A stretch of 64,000 nt of DNA, from assembly GCA_017503075.1 (NCBI GenBank), contig JAFVTU010000011.1, forward strand, positions 59,239 through 123,238, in the 5' to 3' direction. A model generated the notes under the pieces. It had not been told where the DNA came from. It ran no database searches and saw nothing but the letters and a program-made list of their open reading frames with translations. Source of the stretch: Paludibacteraceae bacterium (GTDB lineage: Bacteria; Bacteroidota; Bacteroidia; Bacteroidales; Paludibacteraceae). How positions within the stretch are numbered: the stretch's first letter is position 1; each line of letters starts with the position of its first letter. Below, piece after piece: positions 7,557-17,132 of this stretch. Made by a program: the position numbers and the translations under genes.

Positions 7557-8965
7557 AACACCTTTTCTACATATTAAGTCTTTGCTCTTGGTTCCTTTTT
7601 TTGGGTTCTACATTAAGGGCTCAAGATGTGCAACGTTTCTCCGAACGCCAAATCATTGGTACGGCGCGCTATGTGGGTATGGGTGGGGCGATGACTGCTA
7701 TAGGTGGTGACCCATCAGCAGTGCAAGATAATCCAGCTGGTTTGGGGCTTTATCGTCGTAGTGAGGTTATGCTAACGCTAGATGAGACTATTGATCAGAC
7801 GACTCAATTAGAGTCAGAAGATATTTATCAGCGTGCGCGATTAGCCCTTCCACAAGTTTCTGCTATATGGGCATGGGGAAATCATAGCAAGCAGCGTGGC
7901 ATGATTTACAATAATTTTATGTTCTCTATCCAGCGACTTGCTAATTTCAATAGGAATGTGGTTGTTAAGGGGGCTGGCATGGGAATGGTAGAAACGATTT
8001 GTGAGAAAACCAGTGGCTTGGCAGAAGAGTTTCTTGTGGATAAACCATGGGATGATGTTGAGGTGGGGTGGTTGAGTATCCTAGGATATGAAGGATATCT
8101 AATTAATCCAGCAGAGGATGATCAGTGGATACCGGCTGTAAAGTTTACGGATGGAGCTCTTTCTGTATCAGAAACGGGTAGTGCAGACCAATATACTATT
8201 TCGTGGGCAGGGAATATCAGCAATCAATGGTATGTTGGATTGAGCTTGAATATCCCTACTATCACATATTCTAAACAAGTTTCTCTACAAGAAACCAATC
8301 GCATCAACTCAGCTGAACTAAAATCAATGTATTATGCATCTGGTGTGGGCGTTAGCGGTTCTATAGGATTAATTTATCGCCCTATTCAAGCGTTGCGTAT
8401 AGGTGCTTCGTTTCAAACGCCAACAGTGATGCAGTTATCTGTTCAAACTGAAGGTGATATATACTCAACTATTGCTGGTCAAAAATATGAGATACTCACT
8501 CCGTCTAGCGGTTCTATCAATATGGAGTTAACAGCTCCTCTGCGAACAAGTTTTAGTGTGGCAGGACAGATTGGTAACCACGCTCTGTTAGCAGCGCAAT
8601 ATGATTACGCACATTCCGCGGAAATGGAAGATGTACATACACTTCGCGTGGGTGCTGAGGTGCAAGCATATAGAGGATTGTTCATAAATGCTGGCTATGT
8701 GTATGAATCATCATTTATGAAGGAAGACCCTATATGGATGCTTGGATATAATGATATACGCACAGATATGGATTATCGTTATACGCCTCATTCGCAATAT
8801 GCTAGTTTGGGAATTGGCTATCGTAGCGATGTGGTAGTAGCACAGGTGGCATACCAATATCGCTGGCAAACACTTCATCAGTATGCTACGGAGATGCAGA
8901 TGACAGCAATGGATGTACATGCTGATACGCATCGTATTGTGGCTACATTGGCTTGGCGATTTTAA
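7553..8965 (+). CDS. OmpP1/FadL/TodX-type outer-membrane barrel protein
   Basis: 470 aa with a signal peptide ending near TLRAQD. The segment RYVGMGGAMTAIGGDPSAVQ and then DNPAGLGLYRRSEV is typical of the Bacteroidota OmpP1/FadL-like barrels often labelled hemin receptor or long-chain fatty-acid transporter. The rest alternates polar and aromatic residues as in beta-barrel strands and ends in the aromatic RIVATLAWRF. The substrate cannot be deduced. The gene overlaps the small exported protein by 4 bp and shares its sigma-54 type promoter. Confidence 0.8.
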   Translation: MKHLFYILSLCSWFLFLGSTLRAQDVQRFSERQIIGTARYVGMGGAMTAIGGDPSAVQDNPAGLGLYRRSEVMLTLDETIDQTTQLESEDIYQRARLALPQVSAIWAWGNHSKQRGMIYNNFMFSIQRLANFNRNVVVKGAGMGMVETICEKTSGLAEEFLVDKPWDDVEVGWLSILGYEGYLINPAEDDQWIPAVKFTDGALSVSETGSADQYTISWAGNISNQWYVGLSLNIPTITYSKQVSLQETNRINSAELKSMYYASGVGVSGSIGLIYRPIQALRIGASFQTPTVMQLSVQTEGDIYSTIAGQKYEILTPSSGSINMELTAPLRTSFSVAGQIGNHALLAAQYDYAHSAEMEDVHTLRVGAEVQAYRGLFINAGYVYESSFMKEDPIWMLGYNDIRTDMDYRYTPHSQYASLGIGYRSDVVVAQVAYQYRWQTLHQYATEMQMTAMDVHADTHRIVATLAWRF

Positions 8966-8990
8966 GAAAATTTCAATTTCGTGTCACTTT

Positions 8991-9005
8991 TGGCACGGAA
9001 ATTGT
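8991..9005 (+). promoter_or_regulatory. Sigma-54-like promoter, one mismatch
   Basis: TGGCAC at 8991-8996 followed at the correct spacing by TTGT instead of TTGC (9002-9005). It lies about 40 bp upstream of the structured RNA candidate at 9041. The GC to GT change lowers confidence. Confidence 0.35.
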
Positions 9006-9040
9006 AAAGAATATTATACAGAAGTGATCTTTAAGAAAAT

Positions 9041-9245
9041 TTGTTGCATTGCTCAGAGACCGGAAAACTCAACACTTTATTTTTTTTTACGAGAAAGGTG
9101 CATTTCCAATGGCGTGCTAATACTCTCCGCCGAGACCAACTTAATGTTGTAGCGATGAGGTAGTTAGATTACAAAGGGCTTGTACCCCTCAAATCCTGTT
9201 TTTAGGAGTTTTCTCGAGTAAAGTAGCAATGCAGCATTTTTTTTT
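9041..9245 (+). ncRNA. Candidate 6S-like structured RNA
   Basis: The 319-bp gap holds no gene but folds end to end. GTTGCATTGCT (9043-9053) pairs with AGCAATGCAGC (9225-9235), and GGAAAACTC (9062-9070) pairs with GAGTTTTCT in 9206-9214. The long inner part has small hairpins, including GGG-CTTGTA-CCC near 9177 and TCCT-GTTTTT-AGGA near 9194. A run of nine T at 9237-9245 follows the closing stem. A rod of about 200 nt with closed ends and a large central bubble is the architecture of 6S RNA, and a Bacteroidales 6S-type RNA of this size is known. Assignment is by shape only; it could be another regulatory RNA. Confidence 0.45.
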
Positions 9246-9249
9246 AAGA

Positions 9250-9284
9250 CTCATAACTCATAATTCATAACTCATAACTCATAT
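9250..9284 (+). repeat. 7-bp tandem repeat directly before a start codon
   Basis: CTCATAA is repeated five times (third copy TTCATAA, fifth CTCATAT) and ends exactly at the ATG of the M20 peptidase at 9285. There is no Shine-Dalgarno site, so the array itself is the translation leader. Confidence 0.8.
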
Positions 9285-10712
9285 ATGGTTCGTTCATACA
9301 TTGCAGAAAATCGTGCCCGTTTCTTGGAAGAATGGGCGAGTTTGATTCGTATCCCTAGTATCAGTTGTCAACCCGCACACAAGGAGGATATGCTCCGTTG
9401 TGCGGAGCGTTGGCGCGAACTCTTGCTGGAGGCAGGGGCTCAAAAGGCAGAAATAATGCCATCCAATGGCAATCCCTTTGTTTATGCTGAATATTCGCCT
9501 ACACTCCATAGCGAAGCGTCCAATAGCCCCAAGGGCGTCCCATATCCAATAGCCGAAACGCCGTCCAATGTCCCTACTGTTCTCGTCTATTCCCACTACG
9601 ATGTGATGCCTGTAGAGCCATTAGAACTTTGGCACTCCGAACCTTTTGAACCTTCAATCCGTGATGGTCGCCTTTATGCGCGCGGAGCAGATGATGACAA
9701 GGGGCAAGCCATGATTCAGGTCAAGGCTTTTGAGTATCTTGTTAAGAACGGTCTGATGAAATGCAATGTGAAATTTATCTTCGAAGGCGAGGAGGAGATA
9801 GGTAGTCCTAGTCTGGAGGCATTCCTTGAGGAGCACCGCGAACTGCTCGCTTGCGATATTATTCTCGTGAGTGATACATCTATGATAGGCAAAGATACTC
9901 CTTCTATTACCACTGGTCTTCGTGGATTAGCTTATTGGGAGATGGAAGTTACAGGACCTAATCGTGATTTGCATAGTGGACACTTTGGTGGTGCGGTCAA
10001 GAATCCAATCAATGCGCTTACCGAGATGCTAGCCAAAGTGGTGGATGATAGAGGACGTATCACTATTCCGCATTTCTACGACGATGTGTTGCCAATACCT
10101 CAAGCTGAGCGTGAGATGATTGCTCAAATCCCATTCTCAGAGCTGGCATACCGCGAGGCGATAGATGTGGATGCTACTTTTGGCGAAGAAGGGTATTCTA
10201 CACTAGAGCGTAACTCCTGCCGTCCTTCGTTTGATATTTGTGGCATATGGGGTGGCTATACGGGTGAGGGTAGCAAGACGGTATTACCAAGCAAGGCGTA
10301 TGCTAAGGTTAGTTGCCGATTGGTAGCCAACCAAGACCACGAGAAGGTGAGTCAGGCATTTATTGATTATATGCAGAGTATCGCGCCTGTGGGTGTGCGT
10401 GTGAAGGTGACACCTATGCATGGCGGTCAGGGATATGTGTGCCCAATTGATATTCCAGCATACAAGGCCGCTGAACATGGTTTTGAGGTCGCGTTTGGTA
10501 AGAAACCGCTGGCAGCACGCCGTGGTGGAAGTATTCCTATTATCAGTAGTTTCGAGCAGATACTTGGCGTGAAGACTATATTGATGGGATTCGGTTTAGA
10601 GAAGAATGCTATCCACTCACCCAACGAATCCATGGACCTCGAGGTGTGGGAGAATGGCATCGTAGCTGTTACTGAGTTCTACAAAAACTTGCCTTTAAAC
10701 TATAAACCTTAA
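9285..10712 (+). CDS. M20 family metallopeptidase (dipeptidase)
   Basis: 475 aa. Zinc ligands and catalytic residues are visible: SHYDVM (His104, Asp106), RGADDDKG, the catalytic EGEEEIGSP, and the dimerisation domain with DLHSGHFGG. It is closest to the cytosolic di-/tripeptidases common in Bacteroidales. Residues about 71-96, between VYAEY and VLVYSHYD, are extra relative to relatives as I recall them and are encoded by hairpin repeats (9503-9572). The last residues (LNYKP) and the stop come from a TAAACC-type spacer repeat. DUF2520 follows 14 bp later. Confidence 0.9.
   Translation: MVRSYIAENRARFLEEWASLIRIPSISCQPAHKEDMLRCAERWRELLLEAGAQKAEIMPSNGNPFVYAEYSPTLHSEASNSPKGVPYPIAETPSNVPTVLVYSHYDVMPVEPLELWHSEPFEPSIRDGRLYARGADDDKGQAMIQVKAFEYLVKNGLMKCNVKFIFEGEEEIGSPSLEAFLEEHRELLACDIILVSDTSMIGKDTPSITTGLRGLAYWEMEVTGPNRDLHSGHFGGAVKNPINALTEMLAKVVDDRGRITIPHFYDDVLPIPQAEREMIAQIPFSELAYREAIDVDATFGEEGYSTLERNSCRPSFDICGIWGGYTGEGSKTVLPSKAYAKVSCRLVANQDHEKVSQAFIDYMQSIAPVGVRVKVTPMHGGQGYVCPIDIPAYKAAEHGFEVAFGKKPLAARRGGSIPIISSFEQILGVKTILMGFGLEKNAIHSPNESMDLEVWENGIVAVTEFYKNLPLNYKP
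9503..9572 (+). repeat. Hairpin repeats (family A) in frame within the M20 peptidase
   Basis: Units CAATAGC-CCCAAGGG-CGTCC and CAATAGCC-GAAAC-GCCGTCC and a partial TAGCGAAGCGTCC stand side by side. They share the CGTCC flank with the intergenic copies at 19931, 40716 and 57784. They encode about 23 extra residues. Confidence 0.7.
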
Positions 10713-10726
10713 ACCATAAACGACCA

Positions 10727-11434
10727 ATGAACATTATCATCATCGGTAAAGGCAATGTCGCCACCAGTTTGGATTATGCATTTCGCAAGAAAGGCGTTGC
10801 TTGTCAAATGGTTAGTAGTCGTGAAGGATTAGATCAGTTGCCTGAGGCGAATGTGTATATATATGCCGTAAAAGACGAAGCGTTGGCATCTGTTGTCGAA
10901 CAAGTTAAGGGACGTGAAAAGTCACTCCATTTGCATACTTCGGGCACAATGCCTATCACCGTGTTTGGAGCGGACAAACCTCATGCGGGCATATTTTATC
11001 CTTTCCAAACTTTCAGCAAAGCGCGTGTAATAGAGGATTTCTCTACTATCCCTGTATTCTTCGAAGCGCGTGGTATAGATGATATTAGCGCGGTGTATTC
11101 GTTGGCTTTGACAATCACTACCCATGTCTATGAAGCTACTCAGCACGACCGTGAGCGTTTGCATGTAGCGGGGGTATATGCTTGCAATTTTACCAACCTG
11201 ATGTACACTATGGCAGCAGAATTGCTGCGCAATACGCATATCCCATTTTCTGCCCTTTTGCCATTGATCGATGAAACTGCTGCTAAGATACATACTTTAG
11301 CGCCTCGCGATGCGCAAACAGGTCCAGCTCGCCGTGGCGATGAGAATGTGATGAATCATCACTTGAATCTGCTCAATGAGGAACAGAAAAAAGTGTATCG
11401 CCTCCTATCCGAAGCTATTCGTAAGCGATCGTAA
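10727..11434 (+). CDS. Rossmann-fold / DUF2520 domain protein
   Basis: 235 aa. The N-terminus IIIIGKGNVATSLDYAF is an NAD(P)-binding Rossmann turn, and the chain continues as in the F420/NADP oxidoreductase-like plus DUF2520 architecture. The second half is all-helical with GVYACNFTNLMYTMA and a conserved AQTGPARRGDE motif. The substrate is unknown; a ketopantoate-reductase-like role is sometimes proposed. It is second in the M20 peptidase transcript and is followed by a strong terminator. Confidence 0.85.
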   Translation: MNIIIIGKGNVATSLDYAFRKKGVACQMVSSREGLDQLPEANVYIYAVKDEALASVVEQVKGREKSLHLHTSGTMPITVFGADKPHAGIFYPFQTFSKARVIEDFSTIPVFFEARGIDDISAVYSLALTITTHVYEATQHDRERLHVAGVYACNFTNLMYTMAAELLRNTHIPFSALLPLIDETAAKIHTLAPRDAQTGPARRGDENVMNHHLNLLNEEQKKVYRLLSEAIRKRS

Positions 11435-11440
11435 GATGAT

Positions 11441-11480
11441 ACAAAAATCGCAGAGTTTCTTCTCTGCGATTTTTTGTATT
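11441..11480. terminator. Bidirectional terminator between DUF2520 and mutS
   Basis: ATACAAAAAATCGCAGAG pairs with CTCTGCGATTTTTTGTAT around a short TTTCTT loop. It has a T run on both strands, so it ends the rightward M20/DUF2520 unit and the leftward mutS unit. Confidence 0.9.
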
Positions 11481-14126
11481 CTATTTTCCTCCCACCAGTT
11501 TCTTGATCTCGCTTAGTTTGTTTAGCGCTTCAAGTGGTGTTAGGTTGTTGATATCTAGTGTCTTGACCTCGTCTCGTATTTGTTCTAGTACAGGGTCATC
11601 CAATTGGAAGAAACTGAGTTGCATGCCGCTTGGTGCGCTCACTTGCGCTTTACCACCACCAATCTTCTCTTGGCTATTGCATCCTGCTTCTTGGTTCCTT
11701 GCTCCTTGCTCTAGGTCAGAGAGTATTTGATTTGCTCGTTGGATAATCGACGATGGCATACCTGCTAGTTTCGCTACATGAATACCAAAACTATGCTCCG
11801 AGCCACCGCGCACCAATTTACGCATGAAGATTACTTTACCATTCGCTTCACGCACCGACACATTGTAGTTGCGTATGCGCTGGAAGCTCTCTTCCATCTC
11901 GTTGAGCTCGTGATAGTGGGTAGCAAATAGAGTTTTAGCATGACCTTTTTGTTCGTGGATATATTCCACAATTGCCCAAGCTATAGAGATACCGTCGTAG
12001 GTGCTTGTGCCGCGTCCGAGTTCATCGAAGAGCACCAGACTGCGTTCGCTGAGGTTGTTCAAGATACTGGCCGCCTCGTTCATCTCTACCATAAAGGTAC
12101 TCTCACCTAATGATATATTATCGCTCGCGCCTACGCGCGTGAAGATCTTATCCACTACACCGATGCTCGCACTTTCCGCAGGCACAAAACTACCCATCTG
12201 TGCCATCAGCACAATGAGTGCCGTTTGACGGAGTAGGGCAGACTTACCCGCCATATTCGGACCAGTGATGATGATAATCTGTTGCCCATTGTTGTCGAGT
12301 AGCACATCGTTTGGCACATACTCTTCGTCCAATGGCAATTGCTTTTCTATTACGGGATGGCGACCTTGACGAATATCAATCACCAGACTATCATTAATAG
12401 CTGGACACACATACTTATTCTCAACAGCCACACGCGCAAAACCCATTAGGCAATCCAATTGTGCTACCACATTAGCATCCATCTGCATTTGTGGTACATA
12501 CTCGGTAAGTGCCAACATCAGTTCTGTGTAAAGGCGTGTCTCTATAATTTGAATTTGTCCTTCGGCATTGAGAATCTTGTCCTCATATTCTTTGAGTTCT
12601 TGTGTGATATAGCGCTCGGCATTGACCAAAGTCTGCTTGCGAATCCATGTCTCGGGCACTTGATCCTTGTAGGTGTTACGCACCTCTAAATAATAGCCAA
12701 ACACATTGTTGTATCCTATCTTTAGCGACTGAATACCCGTAGCCTCTATCTCTCGTTGTTGGATTTGCAAAAGACGCTCTTTACCATGTGCTTGTATGTC
12801 GCGCAGCTCGTCTAGTTCGGTATTTACACCACGTGCGATGGTATTCGGACGACCTTGTACGGCAGGCGGATCTGGAGTAATCTCACGTTGGATTCTCTTA
12901 CACATCTCGCTGCACAGACTCAGTTGCTCGCCAAGCAAACGCAAATATGAATTATCTGTTGCTTTCTCACAAATCTGCTTAATAGGCGCAATGCAATTGA
13001 GAGCTACGCTCAGTTGCACCATCTCGCGTGGCGAAATTCTGCCCGTAGAGATTTTGCCTACGATACGCTCCATATCCATAATACGTTCTAGGTTCTCGCG
13101 GATAATCTCGCGCTCCTCTGGATGACGGAATAGATATTCTACTACTGTCTGACGGTTGCGAATCGCACGCACATCCTTCAGTGGGAATGCCAACCAACGG
13201 TGCAGCAGTCGTCCACCCATAGGTGTGGTGGTGCGGTCGATAATATCGTAGAGCGTAGTGCTGTTCTCACGTTGTCCGCTTAGTAGCTCCAAGTTGCGAA
13301 TAGTGAAGCGGTCCATCCACACAAACTTATCCTCCTCTATGCGGCTAAGATGCTGAATATGACCATTCTGCAAGTGTTGTGTAGCATCTAAGTAGTGTAA
13401 TATTGCACCTGCTGCTATGATGCCTTCAGGCAATTGCTCAACGCCAAAGCCTTTCAAGTTCTGCACTTGAAACTGCTTGGTCAGCCTGTCCATAGCCGCA
13501 TCGTGGGTCATCATCCAGTCGTCCAACTCAAAAGTGAAGTATTTGCTCCCAAAATCCGCTTCAAATACTTGTTTTTTTCCACGCAGATACAACACCTCTT
13601 TAGGTGCAAAATTCACCAGTAGTTTGTCAATATAATCGCTTGTGCCTTGTGCAACGAGGAACTCGCCCGTAGAGATGTCCAAGAACGAAACGCCTACTTC
13701 TCGTTTCCCAAAATTCACGCAAGCGAGCCATGTATTTTCTTTTTGTTGTAGGGTTGTATCGGAATAGCTTACGCCTGGCGTTACCAGTTCGGTTACACCG
13801 CGTTTGACTAATTTCTTGGTCAGTTTAGGGTCTTCCAACTGGTCGCATATGGCCACACGCAATCCTGCCCGCACCAATTTCGGTAGATAGGTATCTAGTG
13901 CGTGAAAGGGGAAGCCAGCCATCTCAAGTGCTTTGCCCTCTTTATTTGCTCCGTTGCTACGGTGGGTAAGTGTGATATTCAGTATCTTGCTTGCTCTGAC
14001 GGCGTCCTCTGCATATGTCTCGTAGAAATCGCCACAACGAAACAGCAACACTGCATCGGGGTATTGCGCTTTGATGTCGCGAAATTGCTTCATCATTGGT
14101 GTCTCTTGTACATCTATCTTTGTCAT
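11481..14126 (-). CDS. mutS: DNA mismatch repair protein MutS
   Basis: 881 aa, typical length. The N-terminal mismatch-binding motif ([10 protein letters not shown], with the Phe-x-Glu that stacks on the mismatch) is present. The ATPase has Walker [13 protein letters not shown] at about residue 622 and Walker B/signature [15 protein letters not shown] at about 700. The C-terminal region contains a loose Q/G/N-rich linker ([14 protein letters not shown]) encoded by CTTGG/CTTGC-type repeats near 11690. It is the last gene of the leftward run from ygiQ and stops at the bidirectional terminator. Confidence 0.97.
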   Translation of the reverse strand: MTKIDVQETPMMKQFRDIKAQYPDAVLLFRCGDFYETYAEDAVRASKILNITLTHRSNGANKEGKALEMAGFPFHALDTYLPKLVRAGLRVAICDQLEDPKLTKKLVKRGVTELVTPGVSYSDTTLQQKENTWLACVNFGKREVGVSFLDISTGEFLVAQGTSDYIDKLLVNFAPKEVLYLRGKKQVFEADFGSKYFTFELDDWMMTHDAAMDRLTKQFQVQNLKGFGVEQLPEGIIAAGAILHYLDATQHLQNGHIQHLSRIEEDKFVWMDRFTIRNLELLSGQRENSTTLYDIIDRTTTPMGGRLLHRWLAFPLKDVRAIRNRQTVVEYLFRHPEEREIIRENLERIMDMERIVGKISTGRISPREMVQLSVALNCIAPIKQICEKATDNSYLRLLGEQLSLCSEMCKRIQREITPDPPAVQGRPNTIARGVNTELDELRDIQAHGKERLLQIQQREIEATGIQSLKIGYNNVFGYYLEVRNTYKDQVPETWIRKQTLVNAERYITQELKEYEDKILNAEGQIQIIETRLYTELMLALTEYVPQMQMDANVVAQLDCLMGFARVAVENKYVCPAINDSLVIDIRQGRHPVIEKQLPLDEEYVPNDVLLDNNGQQIIIITGPNMAGKSALLRQTALIVLMAQMGSFVPAESASIGVVDKIFTRVGASDNISLGESTFMVEMNEAASILNNLSERSLVLFDELGRGTSTYDGISIAWAIVEYIHEQKGHAKTLFATHYHELNEMEESFQRIRNYNVSVREANGKVIFMRKLVRGGSEHSFGIHVAKLAGMPSSIIQRANQILSDLEQGARNQEAGCNSQEKIGGGKAQVSAPSGMQLSFFQLDDPVLEQIRDEVKTLDINNLTPLEALNKLSEIKKLVGGK

Positions 14127-14141
14127 ATTCTAAACACTAAA

Positions 14142-16637
14142 CTACTTTATTTTTACATCAAACTTCAAATTGAACATTCGCCCTGTCAAATAGTTTGGGC
14201 AAGGCAATTGGAGTCCATTGATAGCTGAAACCCAGTAATAACTGTTTTCGTTTTTCCAACCTACAAGGTTAAATACATCAAATTGGATGCTCCAACTATC
14301 TACATGTTTGGCATTTTTCATCCATTTGTCGGTTTTTGCTGAGAAGGTGCGACTTGCCCCCACATCAATACGTTTGAAGTCACTCAAGTGACCGAGATAA
14401 CGCATGTTCTCTTTGCGCGGATAGCCAAATGGCAGTCCTTCGCTCCAAATGAACTTGAGATGCAACTTGTATTGCGGTAACTGAGGTAGATAGTCTTGGA
14501 AATATATTGTGAGGTTGTATCGTTGTTCTTGCGGTGTAGGAATCCAACCTAGATTATGCTTGTCATCAATAAATCTCATTCTGCTACGCATTGTGGAGAA
14601 ACTAATCCATGAATCAGCACCAGGTACTAATTCGCCCATGAGTTTCATATCCAAGCCAATAGAGTATCCCTCGCTATCGTTCATACCTGAGTAGCGCACA
14701 CGCACATTGTCCACAGTGTAACTCTCCATGCGGTCAATCCACTTGCCATAGGCTTCTGCCGTAAACTTGAAAGGGCGTCCCCATGCGCGGAAGTAGTAGT
14801 CAGTACCGAGAACTAATTGATAGGAGCGTTGTGCTTTCAGCTTATCGTTTAAATGAATGCGATACACGCCCTTGTCGTCTTGAATGGTTTGTCGCACTTC
14901 TTTGTAGAATGGTGCTTGATAGTAGATACCTGTTGCCACACGGAATGTGAAATCTCGTTTCCAACCTGGCATCCATACGATGCTCACGCGAGGAGAAGGT
15001 AGCACTTCGTTGGTGAAAGTCCAGTAGTTGAGGCGCATGCCAGCTGTGAGATATACTTTACCATTGTCGGTATTCCAATGATGTGTGTTTTGTGCATATG
15101 CTTGCAAACGTCCATTGAGCATTTTTGTGGTACCTTTCATGGCATAATAGAGCTCCATTTCTTTGTCCGCATTGGGCAAACTATATCCCAATGAATCTCG
15201 CCATTCCCACTCGCTGATGCAGTCTGTAATCATCTCCACTTGTCCGCTTACGCCCCATTTCAATGTATTAGTTCCGCGTTTCCACTCGCCGTTATGCGCT
15301 AAAGTGATTATGCCCGACTGCAGGGTATTGCGTGCATGCTCGTGGTATTCCCCTTTTCCAAGTAGTTTCTTATTGCCGTCAGGCGTAGCTAATTCTCCAT
15401 TTGCATCATATCCTCCGCCCGAATTATTCGCTTCATTCATGTCTTTTTGTCGCAATACATATGCAGTACGGATGTCGTATGTTTCCTGCTCATGTGTATA
15501 AAATCCGTTAAGGTCCGCGCTTATTGTTACTTCTGGGTGTACCTTACCACTTGCGCTCAATGCCACGAAAGCGGTACGGAACATGTCTTTTTCTTTGCCT
15601 TCGTGTTCTATCTTTTGTTCTATTGCATCTAATCCTCCCCAGTTTTTTACGGCGGAGTCGGGCATAAACTCATAACTATTCTGCGAGAAGTTGCCCATCA
15701 ATCGAATCTTCCATGCTTCGTCGCCTAATCGCCCTGTCGCCTTTTTGCCTACCTTCCATGTCATTTGCGTTTGATAATCTAGGAAGTTAGGTTTGTAGTT
15801 TCCCTTTGTGTCCAATGCGCCTAGCATGTATTTGGATGTCTTATAGCGTATGCCGTGCATCTGACTCTGCACACTATCTCCCCAACCTACATACGCACTT
15901 GCCCCGAGTAAACTCATATTCAATCTTGACTCTAATGCTGTAGGTCGTTTATATCGTATATCTAACACTGACGACATCTTATCGCCATATTGTGCATCAA
16001 AACCACCTGCGGAGAAGTCCACATTCTCCACCATATCTGTATTCACGAAACTCAATCCCTCTTGCTGCCCGCTTCTAATCAATAATGGACGGTGTACTTC
16101 CAATCCATTGACATATACTGAGTTTTCGTCATAAGTACCACCTCGCACATTATACTGGCTACTCATCTCGTTGTTTTGCCTTACACCTGCAAAGGTGATG
16201 AGCAGACTCTCTATACCTCCACCCGTGGCGTCGGGCATTAGGCGTGCCACGCTCACATCTGTACGCTCCATTGTACCTGTCTGACGTTGGATACCTCGCA
16301 CTGTAATCTCATTGAGCATTTCTTCGTTGGTAGGCAATACGACATTAACGCCAAGCACTTGATTATGAGTGTATAGTTGCTGACGAATCGTCTCGTAGCC
16401 AATCATGGAATAGGTCATGATGATGGTATCTGCCATCTCCACAACAATATCATAGTAGCCATTTTGATTGGTGGTGGTGCCTATGGTAGTGCCTTCTACA
16501 TATACATTCGCAAGTTCAATACCGCGATTGTCAGAGTCCAATACATACCCATACAACCGCACTTCAGGCGTCTTTGCCCATAGTGTCAGCATACTTGCTA
16601 TGGCGAGCAGAATATATGTACAAACCAGTCGTTTCAT
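14142..16637 (-). CDS. TonB-dependent receptor with N-terminal carboxypeptidase-like domain
   Basis: 831 aa. A signal peptide (MKRLVCTYILLAIASMLTLWA) is followed by a CarboxypepD_reg-like domain (LYGYVLDSDNRGIELANVYV, about 28-110), a plug domain (about 120-240, with YNVRGGTYDENSVYVNGLEV and AGGFDAQYGDKMSSVLDI) and a 22-strand type barrel ending in RMFNLKFDVKIK. It imports an unknown ligand with TonB energy. There is no SusD partner next to it, so a glycan substrate is not indicated. It starts 1 bp after the CYTH stop and is followed by mutS 15 bp later. Confidence 0.93.
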   Translation of the reverse strand: MKRLVCTYILLAIASMLTLWAKTPEVRLYGYVLDSDNRGIELANVYVEGTTIGTTTNQNGYYDIVVEMADTIIMTYSMIGYETIRQQLYTHNQVLGVNVVLPTNEEMLNEITVRGIQRQTGTMERTDVSVARLMPDATGGGIESLLITFAGVRQNNEMSSQYNVRGGTYDENSVYVNGLEVHRPLLIRSGQQEGLSFVNTDMVENVDFSAGGFDAQYGDKMSSVLDIRYKRPTALESRLNMSLLGASAYVGWGDSVQSQMHGIRYKTSKYMLGALDTKGNYKPNFLDYQTQMTWKVGKKATGRLGDEAWKIRLMGNFSQNSYEFMPDSAVKNWGGLDAIEQKIEHEGKEKDMFRTAFVALSASGKVHPEVTISADLNGFYTHEQETYDIRTAYVLRQKDMNEANNSGGGYDANGELATPDGNKKLLGKGEYHEHARNTLQSGIITLAHNGEWKRGTNTLKWGVSGQVEMITDCISEWEWRDSLGYSLPNADKEMELYYAMKGTTKMLNGRLQAYAQNTHHWNTDNGKVYLTAGMRLNYWTFTNEVLPSPRVSIVWMPGWKRDFTFRVATGIYYQAPFYKEVRQTIQDDKGVYRIHLNDKLKAQRSYQLVLGTDYYFRAWGRPFKFTAEAYGKWIDRMESYTVDNVRVRYSGMNDSEGYSIGLDMKLMGELVPGADSWISFSTMRSRMRFIDDKHNLGWIPTPQEQRYNLTIYFQDYLPQLPQYKLHLKFIWSEGLPFGYPRKENMRYLGHLSDFKRIDVGASRTFSAKTDKWMKNAKHVDSWSIQFDVFNLVGWKNENSYYWVSAINGLQLPCPNYLTGRMFNLKFDVKIK

Positions 16638-17132
16638 CTACATGTTTGCATTGTAATATCTTCGGTCATCGGTTACCTCTTTGCCTATGAAATCGGGCAG
16701 CTCCACCACTTGCTCTTCGCTTTCTAGTTCAATCTCCGCCACTACTAGACCTTCATACTTGCCATGGAACTCATCCACTTCCCATATTAAGCCATGTTGA
16801 ACAATGTTGAACGATGTTGAACAATCTTGAACAATATTCTCTGCCGCTGGCACTATCCATCGAGTCTTGTCTATGATAGTGCCTTGGCACAGTTTCATCA
16901 GCTCCACTGCATCTGCCACATCAATCTCTTTCTCCCATTCATAGCGTGCAAAATGCCCTGCTGTGGGTTTGCCTTTGATGGTGAGATAAGCTTTGTCGTC
17001 GGTGATGCGCACGCGCACTGTTCCTGTTTTCTCACGGGATATATACCCCTGACAAATATGATGGTGAGCTACAGCCATCTGCTTGTAGCTCTCCCCTTGT
17101 ACCAAATATTTGCGTTCTATCTCTTGGTTCAT
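16638..17132 (-). CDS. CYTH domain protein (triphosphate tunnel metalloenzyme)
   Basis: 164 aa. The family signature is the N-terminal ExExK (EIERKYLV); further acidic/basic strands follow (GTVRVRITDDKAYLTIKG, WEKEIDV, WEVDEFHGKYEGLVVAEIELESEEQ). Members hydrolyse inorganic triphosphate or related substrates inside a beta-barrel tunnel. Between WIVPA and IWEVDEF, where relatives have a tight turn, there are about 15 extra residues encoded by a 10-bp tandem repeat (16796-16835). The start overlaps the upstream oxidoreductase stop by 4 bp. Confidence 0.9.
   Translation of the reverse strand: MNQEIERKYLVQGESYKQMAVAHHHICQGYISREKTGTVRVRITDDKAYLTIKGKPTAGHFARYEWEKEIDVADAVELMKLCQGTIIDKTRWIVPAAENIVQDCSTSFNIVQHGLIWEVDEFHGKYEGLVVAEIELESEEQVVELPDFIGKEVTDDRRYYNANM
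16796..16835 (-). repeat. 10-bp tandem repeat inside the CYTH gene
   Basis: On the plus strand GTTGAACAAT, GTTGAACGAT, GTTGAACAAT and CTTGAACAAT lie head to tail. The unit is not a multiple of 3, so any single-unit change would shift the reading frame. Confidence 0.9.
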
